In this document: piece by piece, positions 9,114 to 20,239 of the stretch
How the letters are laid out: every line of letters starts with the position of its first letter
Numbering within the stretch: the stretch's first letter is position 1
NCBI GenBank assembly: GCA_963815445.1
Contig: CAWFGV010000004.1
Location: 372,001 to 436,000 of the forward strand
Reading direction: 5' to 3'
Source of the DNA: JANLYC01 sp963815445
Lineage (GTDB): Bacteria > Actinomycetota > Actinomycetes > Propionibacteriales > Nocardioidaceae
DNA length: 64,000 nt
Made by a program: the position numbers and the translations under genes
Notes under the pieces: generated by a model
Database searches by the model: none
Told to the model about the DNA's origin: nothing
The model's input: the letters and a program-made list of their open reading frames with translations, nothing else

Positions 9114-10316
9114 GTGACCTTCGAACGGATGTGGCGCGAGCTCCAGCCGATCGGCCGTGACACACGGTCGGGTGGCTATCTGCGCGCCCCGTTCGGATCG
9201 GCCGAGCGCGAGTGCGCCGCCTGGTACGCCGAACAGTGCGAGGCGCGCGACCTCGTTCCCGAGTATGACGGTCAGGGCAACGCGGTCGCCTGGTGGCGGC
9301 CGACCGAAACCCAAGCAGGCAAGGGCATTCTCATCGGCTCCCACCTCGACTCGGTCGACCAGGGTGGTGCTTTCGACGGTCCGCTGGGAGTGGTCTCGAG
9401 CTTCGCCGCGATAGACCGGATGCGTGACGCCGGGGTCGAGCCCAACCGCCCGGTCGGCGTGGCGATGTTCGTCGAGGAGGAAGGCTCACGGTTCGGCATC
9501 GCCTGCCTCGGCTCGCGGCTGGCAACCGGACGGATGACGCCAGACGAGGCGGCTGGCCTGCGGGACCGAGACGGGGTCGGACTGCTCGACGCCATGGTCG
9601 ATGCAGGGGTCGAACCCGAACTCGGCCGGGCCGGTTGGCTCGACGACGTGGAGCTGTTCGTCGAGCTGCACGTCGAACAGGGCCGGGACCTCGTCCACCG
9701 TGACGTGCCGGTGGGGGTCGCCTCGGCGAGCTGGGCGCATGGCCGCTGGCGGTTCGACTTCGACGGGGAGCCCAACCATGCCGGTGCCACGACGATGGAA
9801 GACCGACGTGACCCGATGCTCACCTACGCGATGACCGCGTTGGCCGCCAACAAGCAGGCGAGACTGAGCGAGCTGCGGGCCACGTTTGCCCGCGTCGCTG
9901 TCGAGCCGAACATCACCAACGCGATCCCGTCCCGAGTGAGGGCCTGGCTGGACGCCCGTGGCTCCGACGCCGGAGCGGTCCAACAGCTCGTCGACACCAT
10001 CGCTCGACAGGCGGCGGAGCGGGCCGATCGTGACGGCACGTCCGTGGTGGTGACCCCTGAGTCCGTGGTGCCGACCGTCGACTTCGACGCCAGGCTGGCC
10101 GACCGGCTCTCGGCGATGCTCGACAACGCGCCGATCATCCCGACGGGGGCCGGCCATGACGCCGGCATCCTGCAGCTGGCCGGCATCCCGTCGGCGATGC
10201 TCTTCGTCCGCAACCCGACCGGGATCTCGCACTCACCGCAGGAGTCCGCCGACACCGCCGACTGCCTCGCTGGGGTCGAGGCCCTGACGCGTGTCCTGAC
10301 GGAGCTGGTGGCATGA
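9114..10316 (+). CDS. M20 amidohydrolase (allantoate amidohydrolase-like), candidate N-formylglutamate deformylase
   Basis: 400-aa metal-dependent amidohydrolase of the allantoate amidohydrolase/N-carbamoylase subgroup. Metal ligands are visible: GSHLDSVDQGGAFDGPLG (His/Asp), EEEGSRF (Glu pair), ELHVEQG (His) and GAGHDAG. The dimerisation lid runs in the middle (PNHAGATTMEDRRDP). Its stop overlaps the hutF start by 4 nt (ATGA), so it is translationally coupled to histidine-degradation genes. I recall the same neighbour order in Streptomyces hut loci. HutF yields N-formylglutamate, and no classical HutG is present here, so deformylation of that product is the likely job. This is inference from context; true allantoate activity is the alternative. 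Confidence 0.85.
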   Translation: MTFERMWRELQPIGRDTRSGGYLRAPFGSAERECAAWYAEQCEARDLVPEYDGQGNAVAWWRPTETQAGKGILIGSHLDSVDQGGAFDGPLGVVSSFAAIDRMRDAGVEPNRPVGVAMFVEEEGSRFGIACLGSRLATGRMTPDEAAGLRDRDGVGLLDAMVDAGVEPELGRAGWLDDVELFVELHVEQGRDLVHRDVPVGVASASWAHGRWRFDFDGEPNHAGATTMEDRRDPMLTYAMTALAANKQARLSELRATFARVAVEPNITNAIPSRVRAWLDARGSDAGAVQQLVDTIARQAAERADRDGTSVVVTPESVVPTVDFDARLADRLSAMLDNAPIIPTGAGHDAGILQLAGIPSAMLFVRNPTGISHSPQESADTADCLAGVEALTRVLTELVA

Positions 10317-11635
10317 CGGCGTACTGGTGTGAGCGCGCGTGGCTGGGACCGGGCGAAGTGGTGGCGGGCGTCGTGGTCACGGTCGACGGATCCCGGATCG
10401 TCGCGCTCACGACGGCTGACCGTGCTCCTGAGGGTGCGGTTCGCCTTGCCGGCTTGACGATGCCGGGGTTCGCGAACTGCCACAGCCACGCGTTTCATCG
10501 CGGACTGCGCGGTCGCACCCAACGTGAGACCGGCTCGTTCTGGACCTGGCGAGAGACCATGTACGCCGCCGCGGCGCGGCTCGATCCGGACAGCTACTAC
10601 GCCCTGGCGCTCGCGACCTACCAGGAGATGGTGCTCGCCGGGTACACCGCGGTCGGTGAGTTCCACTACCTCCACCACGGCACCGACGGAACGCCGTATG
10701 ACGAGGCGAACGCCATGGGGCTGGCGCTGATCGCCGCCGCCACGGACGCCGGCCTCCGGATCACTCTCCTCGATACGTGCTATCTCTCGGCCGGCTTCGG
10801 CGCCGCTCCAGAGGGCGTCCAGCGGCGGTTCAGTGATGTCGACGCGGCATCCTGGGCGGCCCGCGTCGCAGCCCTCGCGGCCGGGTCGCACACGGCGGAC
10901 GACCGCGTCCGGATCGGAACGGCGATCCACTCGGTCCGCGCCGTTGCACGCGCGGACCTCTCGACGGTCGCCAAGGCCCTGCCGGATGCGCCGCTCCACG
11001 TCCACCTGTCGGAGCAGGTCGCCGAGAACGACGCCTGCGCGCAGGCGTACGGCCTGACCCCGACCCAGCTGCTGGCCGAGGAGGGCGTGATCGACGCCAG
11101 GCTCTCGGCCGTGCACGCCACGCACCTCACCGCGGCTGACCGGGCGGCGCTGGGATCGGCCCACGCCTACGCCTGTTTCTGCCCGACCACCGAGCGCGAT
11201 CTCGCCGATGGTGTCGGCCCCGCGACCGAGCTCGTCGCGGCCGGTGCCCGCCTCACCCTCGGATCCGACAGCCACGCCGTCATCGACCCGTTCGAGGAGA
11301 TGCGCGCCGTCGAGCTCGATGCCCGGCTGGCCTCGCAGCAGCGCGGTCATCTCCGCGCCGCCGAGCTGCTCGTCGCGGGTACGTCGACGGGGCATGCCTC
11401 GCTCGGGTTCGAGGACGCCGGAAGAATCGCGGTCGGATGCTGGGCCGACCTGGTCACGATCGACGACCAGTCGCCGCGCACCGCCGGCACCGGATCAGGC
11501 GAGGAGACCGTCGTCTTCGCGGCCGCCACCGGCGACATCCGTCATGTCGTCGCCGGCGGTCGACGTGTCGACCTCGACCCCAGCGGGGTCGGGGCCAGAC
11601 TGACGCTCGCGATCGCCGGCCTGGAGGCCTCGTGA
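10313..11635 (+). CDS. hutF: Formimidoylglutamate deiminase
   Basis: Hydrolyses N-formimidoyl-L-glutamate to N-formyl-L-glutamate and ammonia. 440-aa amidohydrolase-superfamily protein. Metal ligands: HSHAFHRGLRG (about residue 57), HLSEQVAEN (about residue 231), and the late GSDSHAVIDPFEEMR. The HutF-type CPTTERDLADG motif (about residue 288) separates it from guanine deaminase-like relatives. The ATG overlaps the M20 stop and the TGA overlaps the hutI GTG, so the three genes are coupled. Its presence means the five-step branch via formylglutamate rather than direct HutG formiminoglutamase. Confidence 0.93.
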   Translation: MTAYWCERAWLGPGEVVAGVVVTVDGSRIVALTTADRAPEGAVRLAGLTMPGFANCHSHAFHRGLRGRTQRETGSFWTWRETMYAAAARLDPDSYYALALATYQEMVLAGYTAVGEFHYLHHGTDGTPYDEANAMGLALIAAATDAGLRITLLDTCYLSAGFGAAPEGVQRRFSDVDAASWAARVAALAAGSHTADDRVRIGTAIHSVRAVARADLSTVAKALPDAPLHVHLSEQVAENDACAQAYGLTPTQLLAEEGVIDARLSAVHATHLTAADRAALGSAHAYACFCPTTERDLADGVGPATELVAAGARLTLGSDSHAVIDPFEEMRAVELDARLASQQRGHLRAAELLVAGTSTGHASLGFEDAGRIAVGCWADLVTIDDQSPRTAGTGSGEETVVFAAATGDIRHVVAGGRRVDLDPSGVGARLTLAIAGLEAS

Positions 11636-12801
11636 CAGCCAGCCTGCTGTTCGACCGGATCGGCGAGCTCGTCACCAACGACCCCACGCACGGGGGTCCG
11701 CTGGGGATCGTCCGCGACGCCGGCGTGCTCGTGCAAGGCGACAAGGTCGTCTGGGCAGGGCAGTCCTCGACAGCGCCCGCGGCCGACGAGCGGATCGACC
11801 TGGCCGGCGCCACGGTGCTTCCCGGCTTCGTCGACAGTCATGCCCATCTCGTCTTCGCCGGTGACCGGGCCGAGGAGTTCGCCGCCCGCATGGAGGGCCG
11901 GAGCTACTCCGCTGGTGGGATCGCCACGACCGTCGAAGCCACTCGGCACGCCACCGACGAGGCCCTCACTGCCAACACCGCCCGGCTCGTCAACGAGATG
12001 GCCCGGCAGGGGACGACGACCGTCGAGATCAAGTCAGGGTACGGACTCACGACGCATGACGAGGCGCGCAGTCTCGCGGTCGCGCGGCAGTTCACGCCCG
12101 AGACGACGTTCCTCGGAGCACACGTCGTCCCGGCCGATTTCAGGGAGAACCCGGCGGCGTACGTCGACCTCGTGACCGGACCGATGCTCGAGGCGTGCGC
12201 GCCGCATGCCCGCTGGATCGACGTGTTCTGCGAGCGCGGCGCGTTCGACGAGCACCAGGCACGCGCCGTCCTCACCGCCGGTATGGCGGTCGGCCTGCTG
12301 CCCCGCATCCACGCCAACCAGCTCGGGCCCGGCCCCGGCATCTCGGTGGCCTGCGAGGTAGGCGCCGCCGCGGCCGACCACTGCACCTACGCGACCCCCG
12401 ACGACATCACCGACTTGGCCGCCGCCGGCGTCGTCGCGACCCTGCTGCCCGGTGTCGAGTTCTCGACCCGGTCGCCGTACCCCGATGCCCGCGCCATGCT
12501 CGACGGCGGCGTGACCGTGGCGCTGGCGACCGACTGCAACCCCGGCTCGTGCTACAGCTCGTCGATGCCGCTGTGCATCGCCTTGGCCGTCCGCGAGATG
12601 CGGATGAGCCCGGCCGAGGCGGTCTGGTCGGCGACGGCCGGCGGGGCGGCCGCGCTGCGACGTGACGACGTGGGACACCTGGCACCAGGAGCCCGGGCCG
12701 ACCTGACGGTGCTGGCTGCGCCGTCGTACGTCCACCTGGCCTACCGGCCGGGCGTCCCGCTGGTGCTGGCGACCTACAAGGACGGTCGACGCCTCACCTG
12801 A
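11632..12801 (+). CDS. hutI: Imidazolonepropionase
   Basis: Third step of histidine degradation: 4-imidazolone-5-propionate to N-formimidoyl-L-glutamate. 389 aa with the chosen GTG, which overlaps the hutF TGA (GTGA). Family marks: GFVDSHAHLVFAGDRAEEF (metal HxH and substrate loop, about residue 65), EIKSGYGL (about 131), HANQLGPGPG (about 225), and ATDCNPGSCYSSSMP (about 300). The frame is open about 195 nt upstream of this GTG, but that part lies in hutF. Convergent with the MMPL gene, one base between stops. Confidence 0.95.
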   Translation: MTASLLFDRIGELVTNDPTHGGPLGIVRDAGVLVQGDKVVWAGQSSTAPAADERIDLAGATVLPGFVDSHAHLVFAGDRAEEFAARMEGRSYSAGGIATTVEATRHATDEALTANTARLVNEMARQGTTTVEIKSGYGLTTHDEARSLAVARQFTPETTFLGAHVVPADFRENPAAYVDLVTGPMLEACAPHARWIDVFCERGAFDEHQARAVLTAGMAVGLLPRIHANQLGPGPGISVACEVGAAAADHCTYATPDDITDLAAAGVVATLLPGVEFSTRSPYPDARAMLDGGVTVALATDCNPGSCYSSSMPLCIALAVREMRMSPAEAVWSATAGGAAALRRDDVGHLAPGARADLTVLAAPSYVHLAYRPGVPLVLATYKDGRRLT

Positions 12802-12802
12802 C

Positions 12803-14956
12803 CTACGTGTTCGAGGTGGCGCCGGCCAGGTCCCGCTCGCTCTCCGACACCGGGCGCGCGGGCGCCAGTGGTGAGGGCTCGACGCGCAGCAGGCGCGCCA
12901 GCCAGGTCGGCAACCACCAGTTCCAGCGGCCGAGCACGCTGACCAGCGCGGGCACGAGCAGCGCGCGGACCAAGGTGGCGTCGATGAGGATGCCGACGCC
13001 GAGGGCCGTGCCCATCACCTTGATGTCCGTCCCGGGAGCTGACGCGAGAGCGGCGAACGCGAAGAACAGGATCATCGCAGCCGAGGTGACCAACCTGCCG
13101 GTCCGCCCGAGGCCGGTGGTCACGGCCTCGGCGGTGCTGCCGGTGGCGTCGTACTCCTCCCGCATCCGCGCCAGGATGAACACCTCGTAGTCCATCGAGA
13201 GCCCGAACAGGAACGCGAAGATGATGACGGGGAGCCAGAACGTGATCGCGCCGGTCGGCGCGACGTTGAAGACGGCCTCGGAGCCGTGGCCCATCTGCCA
13301 GAAGAACACGACCGAGCCGAAGACGGCCGCCATCGAAATCAGGTTGAGGATCACGGCCTTGATCGGCAGCAGGATGGACCGGAACGTCCGCACCAGCAGC
13401 AGGAACGTGATGAACGCGATCAGCGCGAGCACGTAGGGGAACTTGTCGTAGACGGCGCTGAAGTAGTCCTGCACCGTGGCACCGGCTCCGGTGACGCCGA
13501 CCTCTCCCGTGGTCGCACCGTCGGCGGCGGACCGGATCCCGTCGACCACGGCGTTGGCCGAGCTGTCCACGGTCTCGGCCTCGGGCAGCACGTCGATGAC
13601 CGCCGTATCGCCCCGGACTCCGCCGACGACGGCGGTCTGGACGCCCTCGACCGACTTCGTCGCGGCGACCACGGCCTGGGCGTCGGCAGCGGGGGCGAGC
13701 ACTTCGACTGGGGTGAGCACGCCGGTCCCGATGCCACCATCGCGCAGCGTCGTCAACGTGTTGAAGGCCGGCCCGCTCTTGGCCAGGGACTGTATGTCGG
13801 ACTGACCGATCTTGATGCTGAAGACCGGTGCGACGAGCACGCCAAGAATGACCAGCGCCCCCACGGCCGCGACGAAGCGGTGTCGGACGATGCCGCGTGC
13901 CCAGGCCGTCCAGCCGCGCGAGGCGACGCCCTCGTGCCGGATGCGGGGAAAGTCGATGCGCGGCCCGACGCTCGACAGCAGCGCCGGCAGCAGCGTCAGC
14001 ACGACGGCGACGCTGACCAGCGGGATCATCATTCCGCCGAACCCCATGCTGCGCAGGAAGGGAACGGGGACGACGACCAGCGCCACCAGGCTGATGGCGA
14101 CCGTCACGCCGGACGCCAGGACGGCATGACCGGCGGTCTGCATCGCCACCACGACCGCCTCCTCGTTGCTGCGACCGTGCGCCCGCTCCTCTCGCCATCG
14201 GGACACGAGCAACAGGGAGTAGTCGATGGCGACACCGAGCCCGATCAACGCGATCAGGAACTGGACGACGAAGCTGACGTCGCTGAAGGTCGTGAGCCCG
14301 AGCACGAGCAGGAACGTCGTGAGGATCGACACCGCGGCGATCAGCAGCGGTAGGAACGCGAGGAAGGAGGCGAACACGAACAGCAGCACGATCAGTGCGC
14401 CGGCGGCACCGAACAAGGTCTCGACCAGCACGCTGGGACCGGCCGTGTCTCCCCCCGCGGAGAGCAGTCCGTACGAGGTGAGCCCGCCCTCGAAGCCTGC
14501 CGATGACGCCGCCTTGTGCACCGCAGGTTCGAGCTGTACTTCGATGCCTCCGTTGAAGGACTGGGGCAGCGGTCCTTGGATCAGCGCGTACGTCGTCCGG
14601 CCGTCATCGGAGATGAACGCAGGGTCCTGGGTGCTGGCGTAGTCGACGAGGCGAGTGGTGCTCGGAATCGTCTGAGTCGCTGCCTTGAAGACCCCCGCCA
14701 CGGCCGCGGCGTCCTGCTTGACCGTCTCTCCCTGCGGAACGGTGACGGTGGCGACGTAGGTGTCGAACGAGCTGGCCCCGAAGGTCTTGATCAGCTGCTG
14801 CTCGGCGGTGTCACCGGGCTGCCCAGGCAACGAGAAGTCGAGCGAGAGCCGGTCGGACAGCTGGCTGGCGGCGAAACCGCCCGAGAGGAAGAGCACCACC
14901 CAGATCGCGCTGACGATCCGACGGTGGTGCATGACGAGTCGAGCCCAACGTTCCAC
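12803..14956 (-). CDS. MMPL-family (RND-type) membrane exporter
   Basis: 717-aa inner-membrane transporter of the MmpL/RND type, probably proton-driven export of a lipid or hydrophobic compound. Two homologous halves, each a TM helix, an external domain and a block of five TM helices: the first block carries GLGVAIDYSLLLVSRWREE, the second FGLSMDYEVFILARMREE, with the paired Asp-Tyr residues used for proton relay in MmpL3. The GTG at 14956 has GGGAG 6 nt upstream and begins the family-like VERWARLVMHHRR; the frame is open to 15103. It is divergent from a MarR regulator and two operator-like sites lie between them, so repression by that regulator is likely. Confidence 0.9.
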   Translation of the reverse strand: MERWARLVMHHRRIVSAIWVVLFLSGGFAASQLSDRLSLDFSLPGQPGDTAEQQLIKTFGASSFDTYVATVTVPQGETVKQDAAAVAGVFKAATQTIPSTTRLVDYASTQDPAFISDDGRTTYALIQGPLPQSFNGGIEVQLEPAVHKAASSAGFEGGLTSYGLLSAGGDTAGPSVLVETLFGAAGALIVLLFVFASFLAFLPLLIAAVSILTTFLLVLGLTTFSDVSFVVQFLIALIGLGVAIDYSLLLVSRWREERAHGRSNEEAVVVAMQTAGHAVLASGVTVAISLVALVVVPVPFLRSMGFGGMMIPLVSVAVVLTLLPALLSSVGPRIDFPRIRHEGVASRGWTAWARGIVRHRFVAAVGALVILGVLVAPVFSIKIGQSDIQSLAKSGPAFNTLTTLRDGGIGTGVLTPVEVLAPAADAQAVVAATKSVEGVQTAVVGGVRGDTAVIDVLPEAETVDSSANAVVDGIRSAADGATTGEVGVTGAGATVQDYFSAVYDKFPYVLALIAFITFLLLVRTFRSILLPIKAVILNLISMAAVFGSVVFFWQMGHGSEAVFNVAPTGAITFWLPVIIFAFLFGLSMDYEVFILARMREEYDATGSTAEAVTTGLGRTGRLVTSAAMILFFAFAALASAPGTDIKVMGTALGVGILIDATLVRALLVPALVSVLGRWNWWLPTWLARLLRVEPSPLAPARPVSESERDLAGATSNT

Positions 14957-15108
14957 GATTACTCCCGGTCCTCGTGCGACGCCTGGCGCCGCGTGATCAG
15001 TCACGACGTTGGACCCGTCTCGCTGCCGGAACTCATCGCTCGGCCCCCGGCAGCCGCCCCCACGTCTTCGATCAAGGTACTGACGACCAGCGGAAACCGT
15101 CAATATAC

Positions 15109-15120
15109 TTAATGATCAAC
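15109..15120. promoter_or_regulatory. MarR-type operator candidate, site 1
   Basis: TTAATGATCAAC, AT-rich and near-palindromic in an otherwise GC-rich sequence. The same 12 bases recur at 15231-15242, 122 bp away. It sits 153 bp upstream of the MMPL start, in the region shared with the divergent regulator gene. TTGATNATCAA-like dyads are typical MarR sites, which is known for the family; binding here is inferred. Confidence 0.6.
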
Positions 15121-15230
15121 CAAGTGAAATCATGGTGGAAGTCAGGGAGAACCCTGATGAACCTTCCGGTTTGTGGGTATTACTGCGATCGCAGCCACCG
15201 TTCCGGGGCTGGCGCCGGTGATCACATAGG

Positions 15231-15242
15231 TTAATGATCAAC
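15231..15242. promoter_or_regulatory. MarR-type operator candidate, site 2
   Basis: Second TTAATGATCAAC. With the preceding base it reads GTTAATGATCAAC, of which 10 of 13 positions match its own reverse complement. It is 86 bp before the TTG start of the tandem MarR gene. The rest of the 371-bp gap (14957-15327) shows a further AT-rich stretch (15100-15150) that may hold the promoters, but no gene. Confidence 0.6.
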
Positions 15243-15327
15243 AACGTAACGCGTTCGGTGCAGGGCCAGGGAACGCCGGACACGCGCAACGACGTACTGA
15301 GGACGTACTGGGTGAGGAGGTCGGGCC

Positions 15328-16179
15328 TTGGCGACGACGACTGAGCTGCCCCGCTTCACGGGATACCTGCTTCGACGCGCCTACGCCAAGGCCACCCTCA
15401 GCACCCGGGCGTGCATCGACCAGGAGATCCCGGTTCGTGAAGTGGCGATGCTCGCCATCCTGGCCGAGCGTGGGGCCTTGTCCCAGCGGGCGCTGTCCGA
15501 CCTCACGGGCGTCAACCGGTCCATCATGGTCAAGGTCGTCGACGATCTCGAGTCCCGGGGTTGGGTGGTGCGCGAGCGCAACCCTGACGACCGCCGGTCC
15601 TACGCGTTACGGCTGACCGCTGCCGGTTCGGCGGCACTGGACGGGCTACGGGCCGACCTCGACCGGGGTGAGCAGCTCCTGACGGAGTCGTTGTCGAAGG
15701 CCGAGCGCGCCCGACTGCGATCCGCCTTGTCGACCCTGCTCGAAGGTGAGGCGTGGCTGTCCATCGAGTCGCTCTCGCGCTATGCGGGTTTCCTGATCGC
15801 CCAGGCTCACCAGCTGCTGCGGGGTTGGGCCAAGGAGGCCCTCGAACCACTGGGTCTGGACCCGCGGGACTTCGGCGTCCTCTCGGCCATCGGCAGTGAC
15901 CAGCCGTGCTCGCAGAACCACCTCGCCCAGGCGCTCGGCGTGAGCCCTCCGGCCGCGTTGTGGTTCGTGGGAGAGCTCGAGACGGCCGGCCTGGTCCGTC
16001 GGGAGCGCAACCCCGATGACCGGCGTTGCTACGACCTGACGCTCACGTCGGCCGGGCTCAAGCGGCTCGGCCTGGCGCGGGCCGCTGCCGCCCAGGTCCA
16101 GGACCGGGTCGCGGCCCGTCTCGGCGAGCGGACCGACGCCGAGCTGAGAAGCCTGCTCACCCGCATCGTCGCCGACTGA
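15328..16179 (+). CDS. Transcriptional regulator with two fused MarR domains
   Basis: 283 aa containing two complete MarR winged-helix units. The first (about residues 30-110) has ALSQRALSDLTGVNRSIMVKVV and wing ERNPDDRRSYALRLT; the second (about 170-260) has CSQNHLAQALGVSPPAALWFV and wing ERNPDDRRCYDLTLT. MarR proteins normally work as homodimers of one unit, so this looks like an internal duplication forming a covalent dimer. TTG start with GAGGAGG 7 nt upstream. It is divergent from the MMPL exporter and most likely represses it and itself through the two sites in between. Confidence 0.88.
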   Translation: MATTTELPRFTGYLLRRAYAKATLSTRACIDQEIPVREVAMLAILAERGALSQRALSDLTGVNRSIMVKVVDDLESRGWVVRERNPDDRRSYALRLTAAGSAALDGLRADLDRGEQLLTESLSKAERARLRSALSTLLEGEAWLSIESLSRYAGFLIAQAHQLLRGWAKEALEPLGLDPRDFGVLSAIGSDQPCSQNHLAQALGVSPPAALWFVGELETAGLVRRERNPDDRRCYDLTLTSAGLKRLGLARAAAAQVQDRVAARLGERTDAELRSLLTRIVAD

Positions 16180-16248
16180 CTGCTGCGCCCGAAAATTTTT
16201 CGGCTGCGGGGAAGAAATCGCCAGGTCAGGCGTTGTACCCGACAGGAA

Positions 16249-16269
16249 CTTGAGCGAATCCGACTCAAC
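16249..16269. promoter_or_regulatory. HAIR (HspR-binding) element, copy 1
   Basis: CTTGAGC-N7-ACTCAAC, 12 of 14 matches to the known HAIR consensus CTTGAGT-N7-ACTCAAG bound by HspR. It is 106 nt upstream of dnaK and just ahead of the candidate -35 box. Confidence 0.9.
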
Positions 16270-16271
16270 TT

Positions 16272-16300
16272 TTGGACTTTGCTCGATTGTCCGGTAAAAC
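16272..16300 (+). promoter_or_regulatory. Candidate dnaK promoter
   Basis: TTGGAC (16272-16277) and TAAAAC (16295-16300) with a 17-bp spacer, placed between the two HAIR elements. The -10 fit is moderate and I cannot exclude another start. Flanking by HAIR on both sides would let HspR block polymerase access. Confidence 0.45.
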
Positions 16301-16320
16301 TTGAGTCGACAAGACTCATG
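16300..16320. promoter_or_regulatory. HAIR (HspR-binding) element, copy 2
   Basis: CTTGAGT-N7-ACTCATG, 13 of 14 matches to the HAIR consensus, 51 bp downstream of the first copy, so both copies lie nearly on the same face of the helix. It would overlap the transcription start region of dnaK. Confidence 0.9.
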
Positions 16321-16354
16321 CTTGTTGACACTTCGTTGAAAGGTATGGACCACC

Positions 16355-18267
<1,913 letters not shown>

Positions 18268-18271
<4 letters not shown>

Positions 18272-19029
18272 CCGCTGGCAGCAGCGAGTACGGCGAGCCG
18301 GTGTTCCGCGACAAGCGGCGCATCGACCCCGAGACCGGCCAGGTGAGGGAGCCGCGGCCAGCGGCTCCCTCCCAGCCCGCCCCGTCCGATGAGGGAGGCG
18401 CGCAGGTCACCGACGCGGCAGCAACCCCGTCAACGGAGGTCTCCGAGCTCGAGGCGACCCTCGCCGAGCGCACCGCAGACCTGCAACGGCTCCAGGCCGA
18501 GTACGTCAACTACAAGCGCCGCGTCGACCGCGACCGCGAGGTGGTCAAGGAGACGACCGTGGCCTCCGTGCTGACGGCGTTGCTCCCGGTCCTCGACGAC
18601 ATCGGTCGCGCTCGCGAGCACGACGAGCTCTCGGGCGGGTTCAAAGCCGTCGCCGAGTCGCTCGAGCGGACCGTGACCGGTCTGGGCCTCGAGCCGTTCG
18701 GCGCCGAGGGAGACCCGTTCGACCCGAAGATCCACGAGGCGCTGATGCACCGCTACTCCGACGACGTCACCGAGCCGGTCGCGCAGGCCGTGCTGCAGGT
18801 GGGCTACCGGCTCGGCGAGCGCATCGTTCGCCCGGCGCGGGTTGCCGTGGTCGAGCCCGAGCAAGCGTCGCCTGGCCAACCGGCTGAGCCATCGCCTGAG
18901 GAGGAGGCGGCGGCCCCGGCTGCGGCTGCAGGCCCGGGCGGCGGAGTCGACGATGCTGCGGCAGGGCCGTCGGCCCAGACGTCATACGGCGACGATCGCG
19001 ACGCCGACACGGACGACGACCGCGCCTGA
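18268..19029 (+). CDS. grpE: Nucleotide exchange factor GrpE
   Basis: Cochaperone that releases ADP from DnaK. 253 aa; GTG start overlaps the dnaK stop by 4 nt, showing translational coupling. The long N-terminal helix (ELEATLAERTADLQRLQAEYVNYKRRVDRD) leads to the beta domain with the conserved HEALMH and VLQVGYRLGERIVRPARV. Both ends are extended by low-complexity Ala/Pro/Glu-rich stretches, usual in actinobacterial GrpE. Confidence 0.95.
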
Positions 19030-19072
19030 GCACAGCCGCACGCACCATGATCGAGGGTGAGAGGAGGCGAAC

Positions 19073-20239
19073 ATGAGCCCTGCTGACTGGGCGACGAAGG
19101 ACTTCTACGACGTCCTCGGCGTCACGAAGGACGCGTCGGAGGCCGACATCAAGAAGGCCTACCGGAAGCTGGCGCGTGTTCACCACCCCGACTCCAACCA
19201 GGGCGACGGCAAGTCCGAGGAACGGTTCAAGTCGATCTCCGAGGCGTACTCCGTGCTGTCCGACAGCGAGAAGCGCCGCGAGTACGACGAGCAGCGCGCC
19301 CTGTTCGCCAACGGTGCCTTCCGCAGCCCTGGCGGCGGAGGACCGGGCGGCCCCGACCTCAACGACCTGTTCGGTGGGGCTGGGGGAGGTGGAGGCGGCT
19401 TCAGCGACCTGTTCGGTGGGCTGTTCGGCGGCGGGAGCCGTGTTCGCACCAGTCCACGACGCGGGCAGGACATCGAGACCGAGGCCGACCTGACGTTCGA
19501 CCAGGCCCTCGACGGTCACACGCTCTCGCTGCGACTCAGCAGCGAGGCGGCCTGCTCGGCCTGCTCGGGCACAGGCGCGAAAGCCGGCACCGTGCCACGC
19601 GTCTGCCCGACCTGTCAGGGCTCCGGCATGCAGACCACGAGCCGGTCCGGGGGCTTCGCGATGACCGAGCCGTGCCGTGACTGTCTCGGTCGGGGCCTCA
19701 AGGTCGACGACCCCTGCCCCGTGTGTCACGGCTCCGGCCGGGGCGTCTCGACGAGCACGATCTCGGCCCGCATCCCCGCCGGTGTCAGGAACGGCCAACG
19801 GATCAGGCTGCGAGGCAAGGGTGCTCCCGGTGAGCGCGGCGGCCCGAACGGCGACCTCTACGTGTCCGTGCACGTGCAGCCGCACGCGCTGTTCGGTCGC
19901 AAGGACGACAACGTCACTCTGACCGTGCCGGTGCGTTTCGACGAGCTCGTGCTCGGCGCGTCCATCGCGGTGCCGACCACGGACGGCTCGACCGTGACCC
20001 TGAAGGTCCCGGCGGGCACCCCGAACGGCCGGACGTTCCGGGTCAAGGGCAAGGGCGCTACCCGACGTGACGGCACCAAGGCCGACCTGCTGGTCACGGT
20101 CGACGTCGAGCTGCCGACGACGCTCGGAGCTACGACGCGCACCGCGGTCGAGGCCTACCGGGAGGCCGTCTCCGATCACGACCCACGTGCAGGATTGGTC
20201 GAGCGCGCCAAGCGAGGAGGGCAGAGTCATGCCGGGTAG
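19073..20239 (+). CDS. dnaJ: Chaperone protein DnaJ (Hsp40)
   Basis: DnaK cochaperone. 388 aa, type I. J-domain with HPD (VHHPDSNQG, about residues 40-48); Gly/Phe-rich region (residues ~80-125); zinc-binding cysteine-rich region with four CxxCxGxG-like repeats (CSACSGTG, CPTCQGSG, CRDCLGRG, CPVCHGSG, about 159-226); then the C-terminal substrate domains. GAGAGGAGG precedes the ATG by a short spacer. The stop lies 11 nt inside hspR. Confidence 0.96.
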   Translation: MSPADWATKDFYDVLGVTKDASEADIKKAYRKLARVHHPDSNQGDGKSEERFKSISEAYSVLSDSEKRREYDEQRALFANGAFRSPGGGGPGGPDLNDLFGGAGGGGGGFSDLFGGLFGGGSRVRTSPRRGQDIETEADLTFDQALDGHTLSLRLSSEAACSACSGTGAKAGTVPRVCPTCQGSGMQTTSRSGGFAMTEPCRDCLGRGLKVDDPCPVCHGSGRGVSTSTISARIPAGVRNGQRIRLRGKGAPGERGGPNGDLYVSVHVQPHALFGRKDDNVTLTVPVRFDELVLGASIAVPTTDGSTVTLKVPAGTPNGRTFRVKGKGATRRDGTKADLLVTVDVELPTTLGATTRTAVEAYREAVSDHDPRAGLVERAKRGGQSHAG

